Below are positions 1 through 9,100 of a DNA stretch of 24,221 bases, piece after piece. Source of the DNA: a virus; IMG/VR virus record IMGVR_UViG_3300010883_000456, positions 1-24,221 of that record; one strand, given 5' to 3'. Numbering within the stretch: position 1 is the first letter of the stretch; every line of letters starts with the position of its first letter. Below the pieces are notes generated by a model, which was not told the origin of the DNA, ran no database searches, and saw nothing but the letters and a program-made list of their open reading frames with translations. The translations under genes and the position numbers were made by a program.

Positions 1-602
1 AAATAAATTTACATGATTTTGGTATATTTTTAGATCTTGAACCAGACGAAGAAGAAAAAGCAATGTTAGAACAGAACATACAAGTTGCTTTAAGTTCTGG
101 AGGAATTGATTTAGAAGACGCTATTGAAATACGTCAAATACGTAATTTAAAATTAGCCAACCAAATGCTTAAAATGAAACGTAAGCAAAAACAACAATAC
201 GCTAGGCAAATGCAAGCAGAAGCTTCTCAACAACAATCACAAGCTCAAGCTCAAGCTAGTCAAGCTGCGGCAGAACAAGAAGTTCAAAAGCAACAAGCTT
301 TAACTTCTGAAAAAGTAAACTTTGAACAAGCAAAATCTCAGTTTGAAATACAACGTATGCAAGCAGAAGCTCAAATAAAAAGAGAGTTGATGTCTGAAGA
401 GTTTAATTACCAAGTGCAATTAGAGCAAATGAAAATGCAAACAGAAACTGGCCGTGAAAAAGAAATAGAAGATCGTAAAGATAAAAGAACAAGAATAGCA
501 GGATCACAACAAAGTGCTATGATAGATCAAAGAAAAAATGATTTATTACCTACTAATTTTGAACAACAAAGTCAAGAAGGCGCGATGCCACCAATGGCTT
601 AA
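1..602 (+). CDS. Portal protein, C-terminal part (5' end outside window)
   Basis: The reading frame is open from the left edge, so the ATG at 63 is an internal Met and not the start; codons upstream of it read INLHDFGIFLDLEPDEEEKA. The visible part begins with a compact acidic segment (EKAMLEQNIQVALSSGGIDL) and then becomes a long, highly charged, Gln/Ala-rich helix (QASQQQSQAQAQASQAAAEQ region, near nt 228-290) that continues as a predicted coiled coil to the end. This is the pattern I associate with the barrel/tail end of crAss-like phage portal proteins. The portal is the dodecameric head vertex ring through which DNA is packaged and ejected. Its place upstream of a scaffold-like gene and the capsid gene supports the call. 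The clip and stem domains are not in the window, so the assignment rests on the C-terminus and on context. It ends with TAA. Confidence 0.65.
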   Translation, partial: INLHDFGIFLDLEPDEEEKAMLEQNIQVALSSGGIDLEDAIEIRQIRNLKLANQMLKMKRKQKQQYARQMQAEASQQQSQAQAQASQAAAEQEVQKQQALTSEKVNFEQAKSQFEIQRMQAEAQIKRELMSEEFNYQVQLEQMKMQTETGREKEIEDRKDKRTRIAGSQQSAMIDQRKNDLLPTNFEQQSQEGAMPPMA

Positions 603-610
603 TTATTAAT

Positions 611-635
611 TATTTAATTATATTATATTATGGCT
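611..635 (+). promoter_or_regulatory. AT-only leader, copy 1 (start region of the scaffold-like gene)
   Basis: This 25-nt A/T-rich stretch runs into the ATG at 630 and includes the second codon GCT. It matches 3315-3339 at 24 of 25 positions, the only difference being A versus T at the tenth base. No Shine-Dalgarno sequence is present. It may be a translation initiation leader, a promoter, or both; the sequence alone does not decide. Confidence 0.5.
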
Positions 636-1784
636 GAAGAAGCAAAAGAACCTGTTAAGCAGGAAGGTGACTTTAAAATAAAGTCAAAACCTAAAAGTAA
701 AAAACCAAAGCAATTAGCAGTTTCTGAAAAAGAAATAGCAAAAATTGATTTATCCAAACCAGAAGCACAAGGTGAAATACAACCCGCTGTTGCTAAAATG
801 GATTTAACTAAAGAACCTGAAACTATTAAAAAAGAAGTACCGGTTGTTGAAATTAAAGAAGAAGTAAGAGAAGAAATACCTATACAAGTAATTGAAGAAA
901 TTACAGAAAAGGTAAAAGACGCTCCTATACAAAAAAGAACTCCTTTAATTGAAACTCCTAAACTGCCAGAAAACGTAGAAAAACTTGTAAAGTTTATGGA
1001 CGAAACTGGAGGTACTGTATCTGATTATGTTGAATTAAACAAAGACTATAGTTCTTTGGATGATAATCAAGTATTAAAAGAGTTTTACAAAAAAACAAAA
1101 CCACATCTAGACAACGATGACATAGGTCTATTATTAGAAGACTATCAGTTTGACGAAGATTTAGATGAGGCAAAAGATATACGAAGAAAAAAACTAGCTT
1201 ATAAAGAAGCTGTTGCTCAAGCAAAAAACGATCTTACTAAAATGAAAGATCAATATTATGCAGAGATAAAAAACAGACCTGGTGCTAATCCAGAACAAGC
1301 TAAAGCTACAGATTTTTTTAATCGTTATAATAAACAGCAAGAAACTATAAAGCAATCGCAAGAGCTTTTTAAAGAACGTACTAATGATTTGTTCGGATCA
1401 GAATTCAAAGGTTTTGATTACTCTGTCGGAGACAAAAATTTTAGATACAAATTAAAAGATCCTGCGCGTGTTGCCGAGACTCAGAGCAATATTGAAAACT
1501 TTGTTAATAAATTTATTGATAAAGAAGGAAATATTTCTGATACTGCGGGTTATCACAAAGCTTTATATGCTGCGATGAATTCGGACAAGCTAGCTTCTCA
1601 TTTTTATGAGCAAGGTAAAGCTGATGGCGTTAAAGCTGTCGTTAAACAATCGAAAAATCCAGCTACAGACACACCTAGGCAGGTTGCCGGAGGAGATGTT
1701 TTTGTGGGTGGAATGAAGGTAAAGTCTATTAGTGGATCTGATTCATCAAAATTGAAAATAAAAAAACGAACATTTAACAATTAA
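630..1784 (+). CDS. Putative scaffolding or head-assembly protein
   Basis: This 384-aa protein has no fold that I recognise. Residues 1-120 are very rich in Lys, Glu and Pro and look disordered, with many short EIKEEV/KEEIPIQ-like stretches. Residues about 120-260 are highly charged and likely helical (DETGGTVSDYVELNKD, then a long coil around 185-260). The C-terminal 60 residues are basic and end in KLKIKKRTFNN. A charged, helical protein with a basic C-terminus encoded directly between portal and major capsid protein is where many podoviruses keep the scaffold, which shapes the procapsid and then leaves. The gene starts 27 nt after the portal stop, behind an AT-only leader, and sits 12 nt from the capsid gene, so it is probably cotranscribed with it. 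It could instead be a packaged head protein; the scaffold call is inferred from position and composition. Confidence 0.45.
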   Translation: MAEEAKEPVKQEGDFKIKSKPKSKKPKQLAVSEKEIAKIDLSKPEAQGEIQPAVAKMDLTKEPETIKKEVPVVEIKEEVREEIPIQVIEEITEKVKDAPIQKRTPLIETPKLPENVEKLVKFMDETGGTVSDYVELNKDYSSLDDNQVLKEFYKKTKPHLDNDDIGLLLEDYQFDEDLDEAKDIRRKKLAYKEAVAQAKNDLTKMKDQYYAEIKNRPGANPEQAKATDFFNRYNKQQETIKQSQELFKERTNDLFGSEFKGFDYSVGDKNFRYKLKDPARVAETQSNIENFVNKFIDKEGNISDTAGYHKALYAAMNSDKLASHFYEQGKADGVKAVVKQSKNPATDTPRQVAGGDVFVGGMKVKSISGSDSSKLKIKKRTFNN

Positions 1785-1796
1785 AATTTAGAAAAA

Positions 1797-3248
1797 ATGG
1801 CTTTAACCCCACAATTTGGTAGTATAATACCAAGTCAACAACAAGAAGTCTTACAATCTAACTATTTACAGTGGACAGATGCTGGAGCTGCTAATTTTGC
1901 GGATTTCGCACAGCAGTATTTACCAGAAATCTATGAAGCTGAAGTTGAAAGATATGGTAATAGAACCTTATCTGGATTCTTAAGAATGGTTGGAGCGGAG
2001 CTTCCAATGACAAGTGACCAAGTAATTTGGTCAGAACAAAACAGATTGCACATTGCTTATGACGTACCAGCTGCTAACGTAGCTGCAGGACCTCCAACAG
2101 TATTAACACTGCCAGGAACCGTAACAAACGTTGTATCAGCTAGAGCTACAGTAGTTATCTTAGATAACTTCGGTGGTGAAGCAAAATGTTTAGTAGTATC
2201 TTCTACACCTGGTGTAGGTGGTACTATAACAGTTGAACCTTACACGTCTACTTGGGCTGCTGCTGGATTAGCAGGAGATCTTAAGATATTCGTATACGGT
2301 TCTGAATACTCGAAAGGATCAGTTACTTTAAATAGTAACGGTGGTGCTTCTACACTAGCGAACAATGAGTACGTAAGTGTTGAACCTGCTTTCACACAAT
2401 TCAATAACAACCCTATTATAATCAGAAACAAGTACACAGTAAATGGATCTGATACAGCTCAAATCGGTTGGGTAGAAGTTGCTACTGAAGATGGAACTGG
2501 AGGATACCTTTGGTATTTAAAATCTGAATCTGAAACAAGATTAAGATTTGAAGATTACCTAGAAATGATGTGTGTTGAATCAGAAGTTACAGCAGCAGGT
2601 TCTGCAGTTGCTTTAGGTGCTTCAGGCGCTATAGGTTCTCAAGGTTTATTTGCAGCTATCGAAGATAGAGGTAACGTACAAGTTGGATTCTCTGCTGCTA
2701 CAGGTATTGGAGATTTTGATGGTATCCTTAGAAACTTAGATACACAAGGTGCAATTGAAGAAAACATGTTATTCTTAGACAGATCTACGGCTCTTGACTT
2801 TGATGATATGCTTGCAGGAATTTCTGCAGGATTCAATGGTGGTACTGCATTTGGATTATTTGAAAACTCAGAAGAAATGGCTTTAAACTTAGGTTTCAGT
2901 GGTTTCAGAAGAGGTTCTTATGACTTCTATAAAACTGATTGGAAATACTTAAACGACGCTTCAACACGTGGTGGAATGGTAGGACCTCAGTCTATTGAAG
3001 GAGTATTAATTCCAGCAGGAACAACAACTGTTTACGATCAAATTTTAGGAACTAACATCAGACGCCCTTTCTTACACGTAAGATATAGAGCTTCACAAAC
3101 TGATGATAGAAGAATGAAATCATGGTTAACAGGTTCTGTTGGTGGTGCATTTACTTCAACTCTTGATGCTATGGAAGTTAACTTCCTATCAGAAAGATGT
3201 TTAGTAACTCAAGCTGCTAACAACTTTGTATTATTCAAAGGAGTGTAA
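1797..3248 (+). CDS. Major capsid protein (crAss-like, HK97-fold expected)
   Basis: This 483-aa protein builds the head shell. It starts MALTPQFGSIIPSQQQEVLQ and continues with a helical N-arm (YLPEIYEAEVERYGNRTLSG), a beta-rich insertion at about residues 90-210 full of Val, Thr and Gly, and a core in which I recognise the crAss-like style around EDYLEMMCVESEV and RGSYDFYKTDWKYLNDASTR. The C-terminus (SERCLVTQAANNFVLFKGV) is typical of capsid proteins from this group. Length fits the family (close to 500 aa). Codon choice differs from the neighbours: Phe is TTC in 15 of 25 cases by my manual count, as expected for the most highly expressed gene. There is a tandem TAATAA stop followed by a hairpin terminator 22 nt on. 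Function is well supported by context; placement in the crAss-like group rests on remembered similarity. Confidence 0.75.
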   Translation: MALTPQFGSIIPSQQQEVLQSNYLQWTDAGAANFADFAQQYLPEIYEAEVERYGNRTLSGFLRMVGAELPMTSDQVIWSEQNRLHIAYDVPAANVAAGPPTVLTLPGTVTNVVSARATVVILDNFGGEAKCLVVSSTPGVGGTITVEPYTSTWAAAGLAGDLKIFVYGSEYSKGSVTLNSNGGASTLANNEYVSVEPAFTQFNNNPIIIRNKYTVNGSDTAQIGWVEVATEDGTGGYLWYLKSESETRLRFEDYLEMMCVESEVTAAGSAVALGASGAIGSQGLFAAIEDRGNVQVGFSAATGIGDFDGILRNLDTQGAIEENMLFLDRSTALDFDDMLAGISAGFNGGTAFGLFENSEEMALNLGFSGFRRGSYDFYKTDWKYLNDASTRGGMVGPQSIEGVLIPAGTTTVYDQILGTNIRRPFLHVRYRASQTDDRRMKSWLTGSVGGAFTSTLDAMEVNFLSERCLVTQAANNFVLFKGV

Positions 3249-3270
3249 TAACTCAATACTAATGTAATTC

Positions 3271-3300
3271 TTACCCTCGTTATATCAACGGGGGTAATTA
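3271..3300 (+). terminator. Rho-independent type terminator after the major capsid gene
   Basis: The left arm TTACCCTCGTT (3271-3281) and right arm AACGGGGGTAA (3287-3297) pair over 11 bp with one U-G wobble, around the 5-nt loop ATATC. The following bases are T/A-rich (TTATTACTTTTAT) without a clean T-run, so termination may be partial. The position 22 nt after the capsid stop fits a device that limits read-through from the most expressed gene. Confidence 0.7.
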
Positions 3301-3314
3301 TTACTTTTATAAAC

Positions 3315-3339
3315 TATTTAATTTTATTATATTATGGCT
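3315..3339 (+). promoter_or_regulatory. AT-only leader, copy 2 (start region of the 271-aa gene)
   Basis: This stretch is identical to 611-635 except for one base and contains the ATG at 3334. It lies directly after the capsid-gene terminator, so if transcription restarts before the 271-aa gene, this is the candidate site. No -33/-7 flavobacterial promoter consensus is clear. Confidence 0.45.
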
Positions 3340-4149
3340 AAACAAGCTAAAGCAGAAACTATTGAGGTTGCACCTCAGCCGGTAGCTACAAAAGTAGCGC
3401 CACCAGCTAAACCAAGCTGGGAAATAAAAGATAGAACTTATTTACTTAAAGGAAATAAATCACCTTTAACTTTTACAATACCAAGTAAGCACACGGCAAG
3501 GCATCCAATGTTATGGTTTGATCCTAAAACTAATGAGCAAAGAGAGTTAAGATACGCTACAAACATGAACAGTGCGTTTCGAGATGAACAAAAAGGCGAA
3601 GTAACATTAGGTCATATTATATTTGTTGATGGAACTTTAAGTGTTGCAAAAGAAAAAACAGCTTTACAAAAATTGTTATCTTTATATCATCCGATGAGAG
3701 ATCAAAAATATATTGAACACAAACCTGTTAGTATAGCACAAGATGAACTTGAAGATATTGAATGGGAAATTGAAGCTTTAAACATTGCTAGAGATATGGA
3801 TATAGATTTAGCTGAAGCTATTGTAAGAGTAGAATATGGTTCAAAAGTAAATAAAATGTCTTCAAAAGAATTAAGAAGAGACTTATTATTACTTGCTAAA
3901 AAGAACGCTAAATTGTTCTTGTCTCTTGCGTCAGATGAAAATGTGCAATTAAGAAACTTTGCAATAAACGCGGTAGAACATAACATTATAAGAATATCAC
4001 CAGACCAAAGATCAGTTCATTGGACTACTAATGATAGAAAATTAATGACTGTTCCATTTGATGAAAACCCTTACTCAGCTATTGCTGCGTGGTTTAAAAC
4101 AGATGAAGGAGTAGAAGTATTTAAGTCAATAGAAAAAAGACTAAAATAA
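3334..4149 (+). CDS. Unknown protein, probably head- or virion-associated
   Basis: This 271-aa protein is not one I can name. Residues 1-30 are an Ala/Lys/Pro-rich, probably disordered lead (MAKQAKAETIEVAPQPVATK). Residues 33-115 look like a beta-rich domain (DRTYLLKGNKSPLTFTIPSK, later LGHIIFVDGTLSVAKEK). Residues 135-260 are helical and charged (LEDIEWEIEALNIARDMDID; KELRRDLLLLAKKNAKLFLS). There is no signal peptide or membrane segment. It stands alone between two terminators and behind a copy of the leader found at 611-635. Its place between capsid and connector genes suggests a capsid auxiliary, head completion or regulatory role, but nothing in the sequence proves this. Confidence 0.4.
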   Translation: MAKQAKAETIEVAPQPVATKVAPPAKPSWEIKDRTYLLKGNKSPLTFTIPSKHTARHPMLWFDPKTNEQRELRYATNMNSAFRDEQKGEVTLGHIIFVDGTLSVAKEKTALQKLLSLYHPMRDQKYIEHKPVSIAQDELEDIEWEIEALNIARDMDIDLAEAIVRVEYGSKVNKMSSKELRRDLLLLAKKNAKLFLSLASDENVQLRNFAINAVEHNIIRISPDQRSVHWTTNDRKLMTVPFDENPYSAIAAWFKTDEGVEVFKSIEKRLK

Positions 4150-4156
4150 TAATAAC

Positions 4157-4180
4157 AAGGGCGGATTCGTCCGCCTTTTT
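4157..4180 (+). terminator. Strong Rho-independent terminator with TTCG loop
   Basis: GGCGGA (4160-4165) pairs with TCCGCC (4170-4175) around a TTCG tetraloop (4166-4169). The stem extends outward as AAG with TTT through one G-U pair, and a run of five T follows (4176-4180). This is the clearest terminator in the window and sits 7 nt after the TAATAATAA stops of the 271-aa gene. Confidence 0.88.
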
Positions 4181-4197
4181 ATTAAAACATAAATATA

Positions 4198-4935
4198 ATG
4201 GTAAACGTTAACACAGTATATCAAACGGTATTATTAATCCTTAATCAACAACAAAGAGGTTATATAACTCCTGATGAATTTAATAAAATCTCTACGCAAG
4301 CTCAACTAACTATGTTTGAGGCTTATGCTAGCGACCTAAACCAACAGTATCGTTTACCGAGTAATGATACAGAATACTCAGATAGGGTAAAAAACATTGA
4401 GCAAAAATTACAGTTTTTTCAAACAAACACTGCGATACCTTATGACGCATTGAATTCTAATTTTCCTTTAATAGAATTTCCTGTAACAAATGATTCCCCT
4501 GTTATTGTAGGAACTACAAACGTTTTATATAGATTAGGTTCTGTATTTTACAAAGACACTGACCTAGGTCAATACACTCAGCCAAATGAGTTAAGACAAA
4601 TATTACTTTCCCCATTAACTCAACCTACACAAAACTTTCCAATATACACATATTTACAAGATATCGTCAAAGTATATCCTAGTAGTATAAATAGCGATAT
4701 AGCTATATCATATTTAGTTAAACCTAACGATATTGTTTGGGGTTTTACAACTAACGGTGTAGGAGCATTGTTATATGCTGAAGGTACTTCTGTGCAATTT
4801 GGATTAGATGTAACAGATCAAGATGAATTAATAATGAGAATACTAGCTTACGCTGGCGTTATCATACAAGACCCATACATTGTGCAAACAGCTTCACAAG
4901 CCGTAGCCACTGTAGATGTAAACGAAAAAAGTTAA
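4198..4935 (+). CDS. Putative head-tail connector / ring protein
   Basis: This 245-aa protein is mostly soluble, with an N-terminal helical part (MVNVNTVYQTVLLILNQQQR, then ITPDEFNKISTQAQLTMFEA) and a beta-rich middle (VIVGTTNVLYRLGSVFYKDT). It lies 6 nt upstream of a tail-tubular/stabilisation-like gene, in the position where crAss-like phages encode small ring proteins between portal and muzzle. The helix-rich N-terminus with DEFNKISTQAQ resembles adaptor proteins in such phages as I remember them; I see no catalytic motif. It is the first gene after the terminator at 4157-4180 and lacks the repeated leader. By my reading all 10 Phe codons are TTT, in contrast to the capsid gene. The connector role is inferred from context. 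Confidence 0.45.
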   Translation: MVNVNTVYQTVLLILNQQQRGYITPDEFNKISTQAQLTMFEAYASDLNQQYRLPSNDTEYSDRVKNIEQKLQFFQTNTAIPYDALNSNFPLIEFPVTNDSPVIVGTTNVLYRLGSVFYKDTDLGQYTQPNELRQILLSPLTQPTQNFPIYTYLQDIVKVYPSSINSDIAISYLVKPNDIVWGFTTNGVGALLYAEGTSVQFGLDVTDQDELIMRILAYAGVIIQDPYIVQTASQAVATVDVNEKS

Positions 4936-4941
4936 TAAGAT

Positions 4942-6180
4942 ATGGCAACACCAAATGGTGGATTAATCACCGAAACAAATCAACAATATTACGCGGGCGC
5001 GCAGGGTTTTGTAGTAACAGCAATAGCTGGACAAAGTGATTTTACATTTACATTTAATACTAATTTAATATTAGGTGATACTGATCCTGTTAACGCTGAC
5101 TATGCTTTAAATAATTTTAAATTATACTCTAGCGTGGATGGTATAAACTATATAGAATATATATTACCATACAGTATTGATAGAAATGTTATTTCTTTAG
5201 CAGCTCCGTTACCACAAAACAATATACTCGTGTGTCAATTAAAAACAATTGACGGCGGTAGCTTTGGTAATAGAGACGCGTATGGTGTTACTACAGAACA
5301 AAATTACGGAAGCTATGGTTACGTAACACTAAAAGATATTGTTAATAATTTTATAGTAGGTTATATTGGAAAAGATAAATTAATATCAAACGCTAAAAGA
5401 ACTGACATAATATTCCACGCTAAACGTGGATTACAAGAATTTAGTTACGATACTTTAAAATCTATTAAATCTCAAGAGCTAAACATACCACCTAGTTTAA
5501 GTGTTATATTACCACAAGACTATGTTAATTATGTTAGAGTTTCAAGAATAGATGCTTTAGGTGTTAAAAGAATTATATACCCAGCAAACAATTTAACTAT
5601 ATCTCCTTATGAAAATCCAATACAAGATAACTTAGGTAGTCCAACTCAAGATAATTTTGGTGAAAACACAGAAGGAACTTCATTAACTGAAATGAAATGG
5701 AAAAGAGGTAATACTAATTTAATAAATGGATTACCATCTTTTGGCCTTTACAATGAAGGTTTAGATTGGGCTGGTTACAACTGGGGATTTGGTGGTTATT
5801 GGTATTGGGGTTGGGGACAACAATACGGAATGTCTCCACAATACGCTCAACACAACGGCTGGTTTAACATGAATGAAAGAGAAGGTAAAGTATCTTTTTC
5901 AAGTAATCTTGTAGGCGCTTTAATAGTGTTAGAGTATGTGTCTGACGGGCTTGCTTATGATTTAGATAGTAGAATACCAAAGCTAGCAGAAGACGCTTTA
6001 TATGCTTATATTTCACATGCTATAATTTCTACTAGAATTAATCAACCTGAATATATTGTTCAAAGACTTAGACAAGAAAAAAGTGCTAAATTAAGAAATG
6101 CTAAAATAAGATTATCAAACGTTAAGCTTGATGAAATAGTTCAAGTAATGAGAGGTAAAGCTAAATGGATAAAACGATAA
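4942..6180 (+). CDS. Tail stabilisation / tail-tubular-A-like connector protein
   Basis: This 412-aa protein has two parts. Residues about 15-115 form a beta domain (FVVTAIAGQSDFTFTFN through YSSVDGINYIEYILPY) similar to the N-terminal anchoring domains of podovirus tail fibres. Residues 125-215 hold the adaptor-like core (TLKDIVNNFIVGYIGKDKLI, then AKRTDIIFHAKRGLQEFSYD and ILPQDYVNYVRVSRID), a layout known from gp4/gp11-type connector proteins and the crAss-like 'stabilisation' protein. Around residues 275-295 is a striking aromatic Trp/Gly/Tyr patch (WAGYNWGFGGYWYWGWGQQY). The C-terminus is helical and basic. It lies 6 nt after the previous gene and 3 nt before the muzzle gene, so the three are clearly one unit. 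The expected role is to sit under the portal and dock the distal tail. Confidence 0.6.
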   Translation: MATPNGGLITETNQQYYAGAQGFVVTAIAGQSDFTFTFNTNLILGDTDPVNADYALNNFKLYSSVDGINYIEYILPYSIDRNVISLAAPLPQNNILVCQLKTIDGGSFGNRDAYGVTTEQNYGSYGYVTLKDIVNNFIVGYIGKDKLISNAKRTDIIFHAKRGLQEFSYDTLKSIKSQELNIPPSLSVILPQDYVNYVRVSRIDALGVKRIIYPANNLTISPYENPIQDNLGSPTQDNFGENTEGTSLTEMKWKRGNTNLINGLPSFGLYNEGLDWAGYNWGFGGYWYWGWGQQYGMSPQYAQHNGWFNMNEREGKVSFSSNLVGALIVLEYVSDGLAYDLDSRIPKLAEDALYAYISHAIISTRINQPEYIVQRLRQEKSAKLRNAKIRLSNVKLDEIVQVMRGKAKWIKR

Positions 6181-6183
6181 CAC

Positions 6184-9100
6184 ATGCCAAAAATAACTAA
6201 TACGTTTCTAAAGTCTAAAATGAATAAAGACTTAGATTCTAGAATATTACCAAATGGCGAATATAGAGATGCTCAAAATCTGCAAATAAGTAGATCAGAA
6301 GGCTCAGAGGTAGGAGAATTTGAGAATATACCAGGTAACGTTGAGTTGCAAAACTTATACACTGGCAATTTTGTTAGTAAATTTATAGGTCAATTTACAA
6401 ATGAAACTTCTGGTGACATGTATTTGTTTAACTCAAGTTTCACAGAAGATGGCATATGCCCTAGAGACACTATTGTTTATTTTAACAGTGCTCTTGGAAC
6501 TGGTGACGCTATAGTATTACAAGATAACTTAGGTGCAGTGTTAAATCCTGAGGTTTTAGGAATAAAAGTAGGTATGTCACTTTGGGGTAACTCGTGGGGT
6601 CCGTCAGGTATACCATCTGGTCTTAATGGTTTTAAAAGAGAGTTCAATATTATAAAAGTAACATCTACTGAAATTCAAATCAGCACCGATGTACCCACAG
6701 GGCCTGATGGTATTGGGGTTGGCGACACAATTTATATAGGTTATATTAACACTATATATAGGTATAACACAGTAAGCAACGAATTAGTTTTATTAGTTAG
6801 AGGAGATTTTTTAAATTTTAGCCAACAAAATAAAATAACAGGAATTAATCTTATAGATGATTTATTGTTCTGGACAGATAACCGTAATCAACCTAGAAAA
6901 ATAAACGTTAGTTTAGCCAACCCTCAAGCGTTAGCCTCTCCAATTCATTATGTAAATGAAGATCAAATATCTGTAGCAAAATACTATCCGTATAAAACAC
7001 CTTTAGTGTTAGAAGACAACGTAAAACAAATCAATACAGGTGCTCAGGCTGCTGCTCCTTTAAAAGGCTATGTTTTAACCGGTTTAGCAATAGCTGGTTC
7101 AACTTCAGGTGTAAAAATAGGTGATATAGCTTCAGGTTTCCCAGGTCAAGAACCTCAAGAATTGTGGAACGTTATTTCAATTGAAAAAGACGTTAGTATA
7201 ACTATTTATAATAATTTTAAAGATGGAGACTTTGCGGCAAACATGTCGCCTGGAACTTGGGATGGTACAGCTACAGCGAGTAAATTACTCATAAATTTTA
7301 AAAGACCTTCTGTAAAAAACCTTGCTGATAAAAAACAAACAAACGGTTTTGAAACTACAGCAATAAGCGTAGGAGCAATAGCCGCGGGTAATACTTTTAG
7401 TATAAATTACGCTTACTTTAATCAAATAGACGATCAAAGCCCGCAACCAACACCGCGTGTAGGTGATTTTATTACTAGTAAAACTTTATTAGCGCCAGAC
7501 GGTAGCACAGGTATAACTATTGCTGACCAAGTAATTATACAAAGTATTGATGTTATTGATGTTGGTATTAATATTGAATTACAACTTACAAAAGATATAA
7601 CATCTGCGCTAGCTAATGACGTTACAGTATCTGCTAACCCAAATTACGATGCTTTATTTACAGGGGATCCTGATTTAATTGAAGAAAAATTTATAAGATT
7701 TAGTTATAGATTTAAATTTGAAGACAATGAATATTCTTTAGCAGCTCCTTATACACAAATATGTTTTATACCTAAACATAATGGTCTTTTTGGAGGAGGT
7801 CAAAACGAAAGTCTTCAAGATATGAAAAACGCTTACGACTCAACTATAGTAGAGTGGTTTACAAATAACATAGATACTGTATCTTTAAAAATACCTTTTC
7901 CAGACCTACCTTCTTCAACAAGCGCAGAAGCTATACAGTATTTAATAAACGATTATAAAGTAACAAATATAGAAATTTTATACAAAGAGAGTGATGCGCT
8001 TTCTACTAAAATATTAGAAAGTATAGAAATAAATAATAGTTTATTAGTATCTTTTTTAGAATTAATACCTCAAATTAACAGCAACGTTTCTGGTTCTAAT
8101 TGGTTTTATAATTTTGATTATAAGTCTATAAAAGCTTTTAGAACGTTACCAACGTCTCAGCAAAATAGAGTATATGACAACGTGCCTATTAAAGCTTTAG
8201 CTCAAGAATTAACAGCAAATAGAGTTATGTATGGTAATTTTTTACAAAAACATACACCACCAACTGGTATTGATTATGAAATTATCAATAGTAATAAATC
8301 TATTGAATACGATAATTACGCTCAGTATCCTTACCATACAGTAAAACAAAATAGAAGTTATCAAGCAGGTTTTGTGTTAAGCGATAGATACGGTAGAGCT
8401 TCTAGCGTTGTATTATCTACTAATGATGATAATCCAGACGTTTCAGGATCTACTTTATATGTTCCTTATAAAAGTTTTGGAGAAATAGATGACCCTGTTA
8501 ATGATGTGACTACTTACAAGTGGTTAGGAAATGCATTAAGATTAAAAATAAATAATGGAGTTACTCAAATAACTAACAATACTAAAACTGGAGAACCTGG
8601 ACTTTATAAGTCTTGGTCAAACACGTCTGTTGATAGTATTAGCATTATTGATCCTGGACAAGGATACGCTATAGGAGAAATACTTGATTTCACATATAAC
8701 ATAGGTTTACTTGGCGAAGGTAGTGGTTTAGAAATTGAAATATTATCAATTGGTGGCGGTGGAGAAGTAACTGGATTTAGAATTAAAGAAAGAGGACAAA
8801 AATATGTAAGTGGTCAAACTCTTTTATATAACAGCGGAAGTGTGTTTCCAGGTACAGACTTAGAGATACAAGTTACTGTAAATCCTCCTAACGTTTTAGG
8901 GTGGCAATCATATAAGTTAGTTGTAAAACAACAAGAACAAGAATATTATAATGTTTATCTTCCTGGTTATGTATCTGGTTATCCAGTTACAGCTAGTACT
9001 GATTATGGTAGAATAGCATTTGCAGCTTTATTTGGAGACAATATAAACAAAGTACCTAGAGATTTAAATGAAGTAGGTCCAACTCAAACAGAATTTAGTA

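Noticed and set aside
228-290. Tandem CAAGCT-type repeat in the portal gene
   Set aside because: It is explained by Gln-Ala coding in a coiled-coil tail; the units are imperfect and do not extend beyond it.
994-1224. Minus-strand ORF opposite the scaffold-like gene
   Set aside because: It lies wholly inside a well-supported + strand gene, has no neighbours on its strand and reads as a low-complexity shadow. The same applies to the other minus-strand ORFs, including those at 3702-3986, 19105-19377 and 22318-22692.
6841-6906. LFWTD segment resembling LDL-receptor YWTD propeller repeats
   Set aside because: Only one such motif is clear. It is better explained as one blade of a phage tail propeller than as a receptor-type domain.
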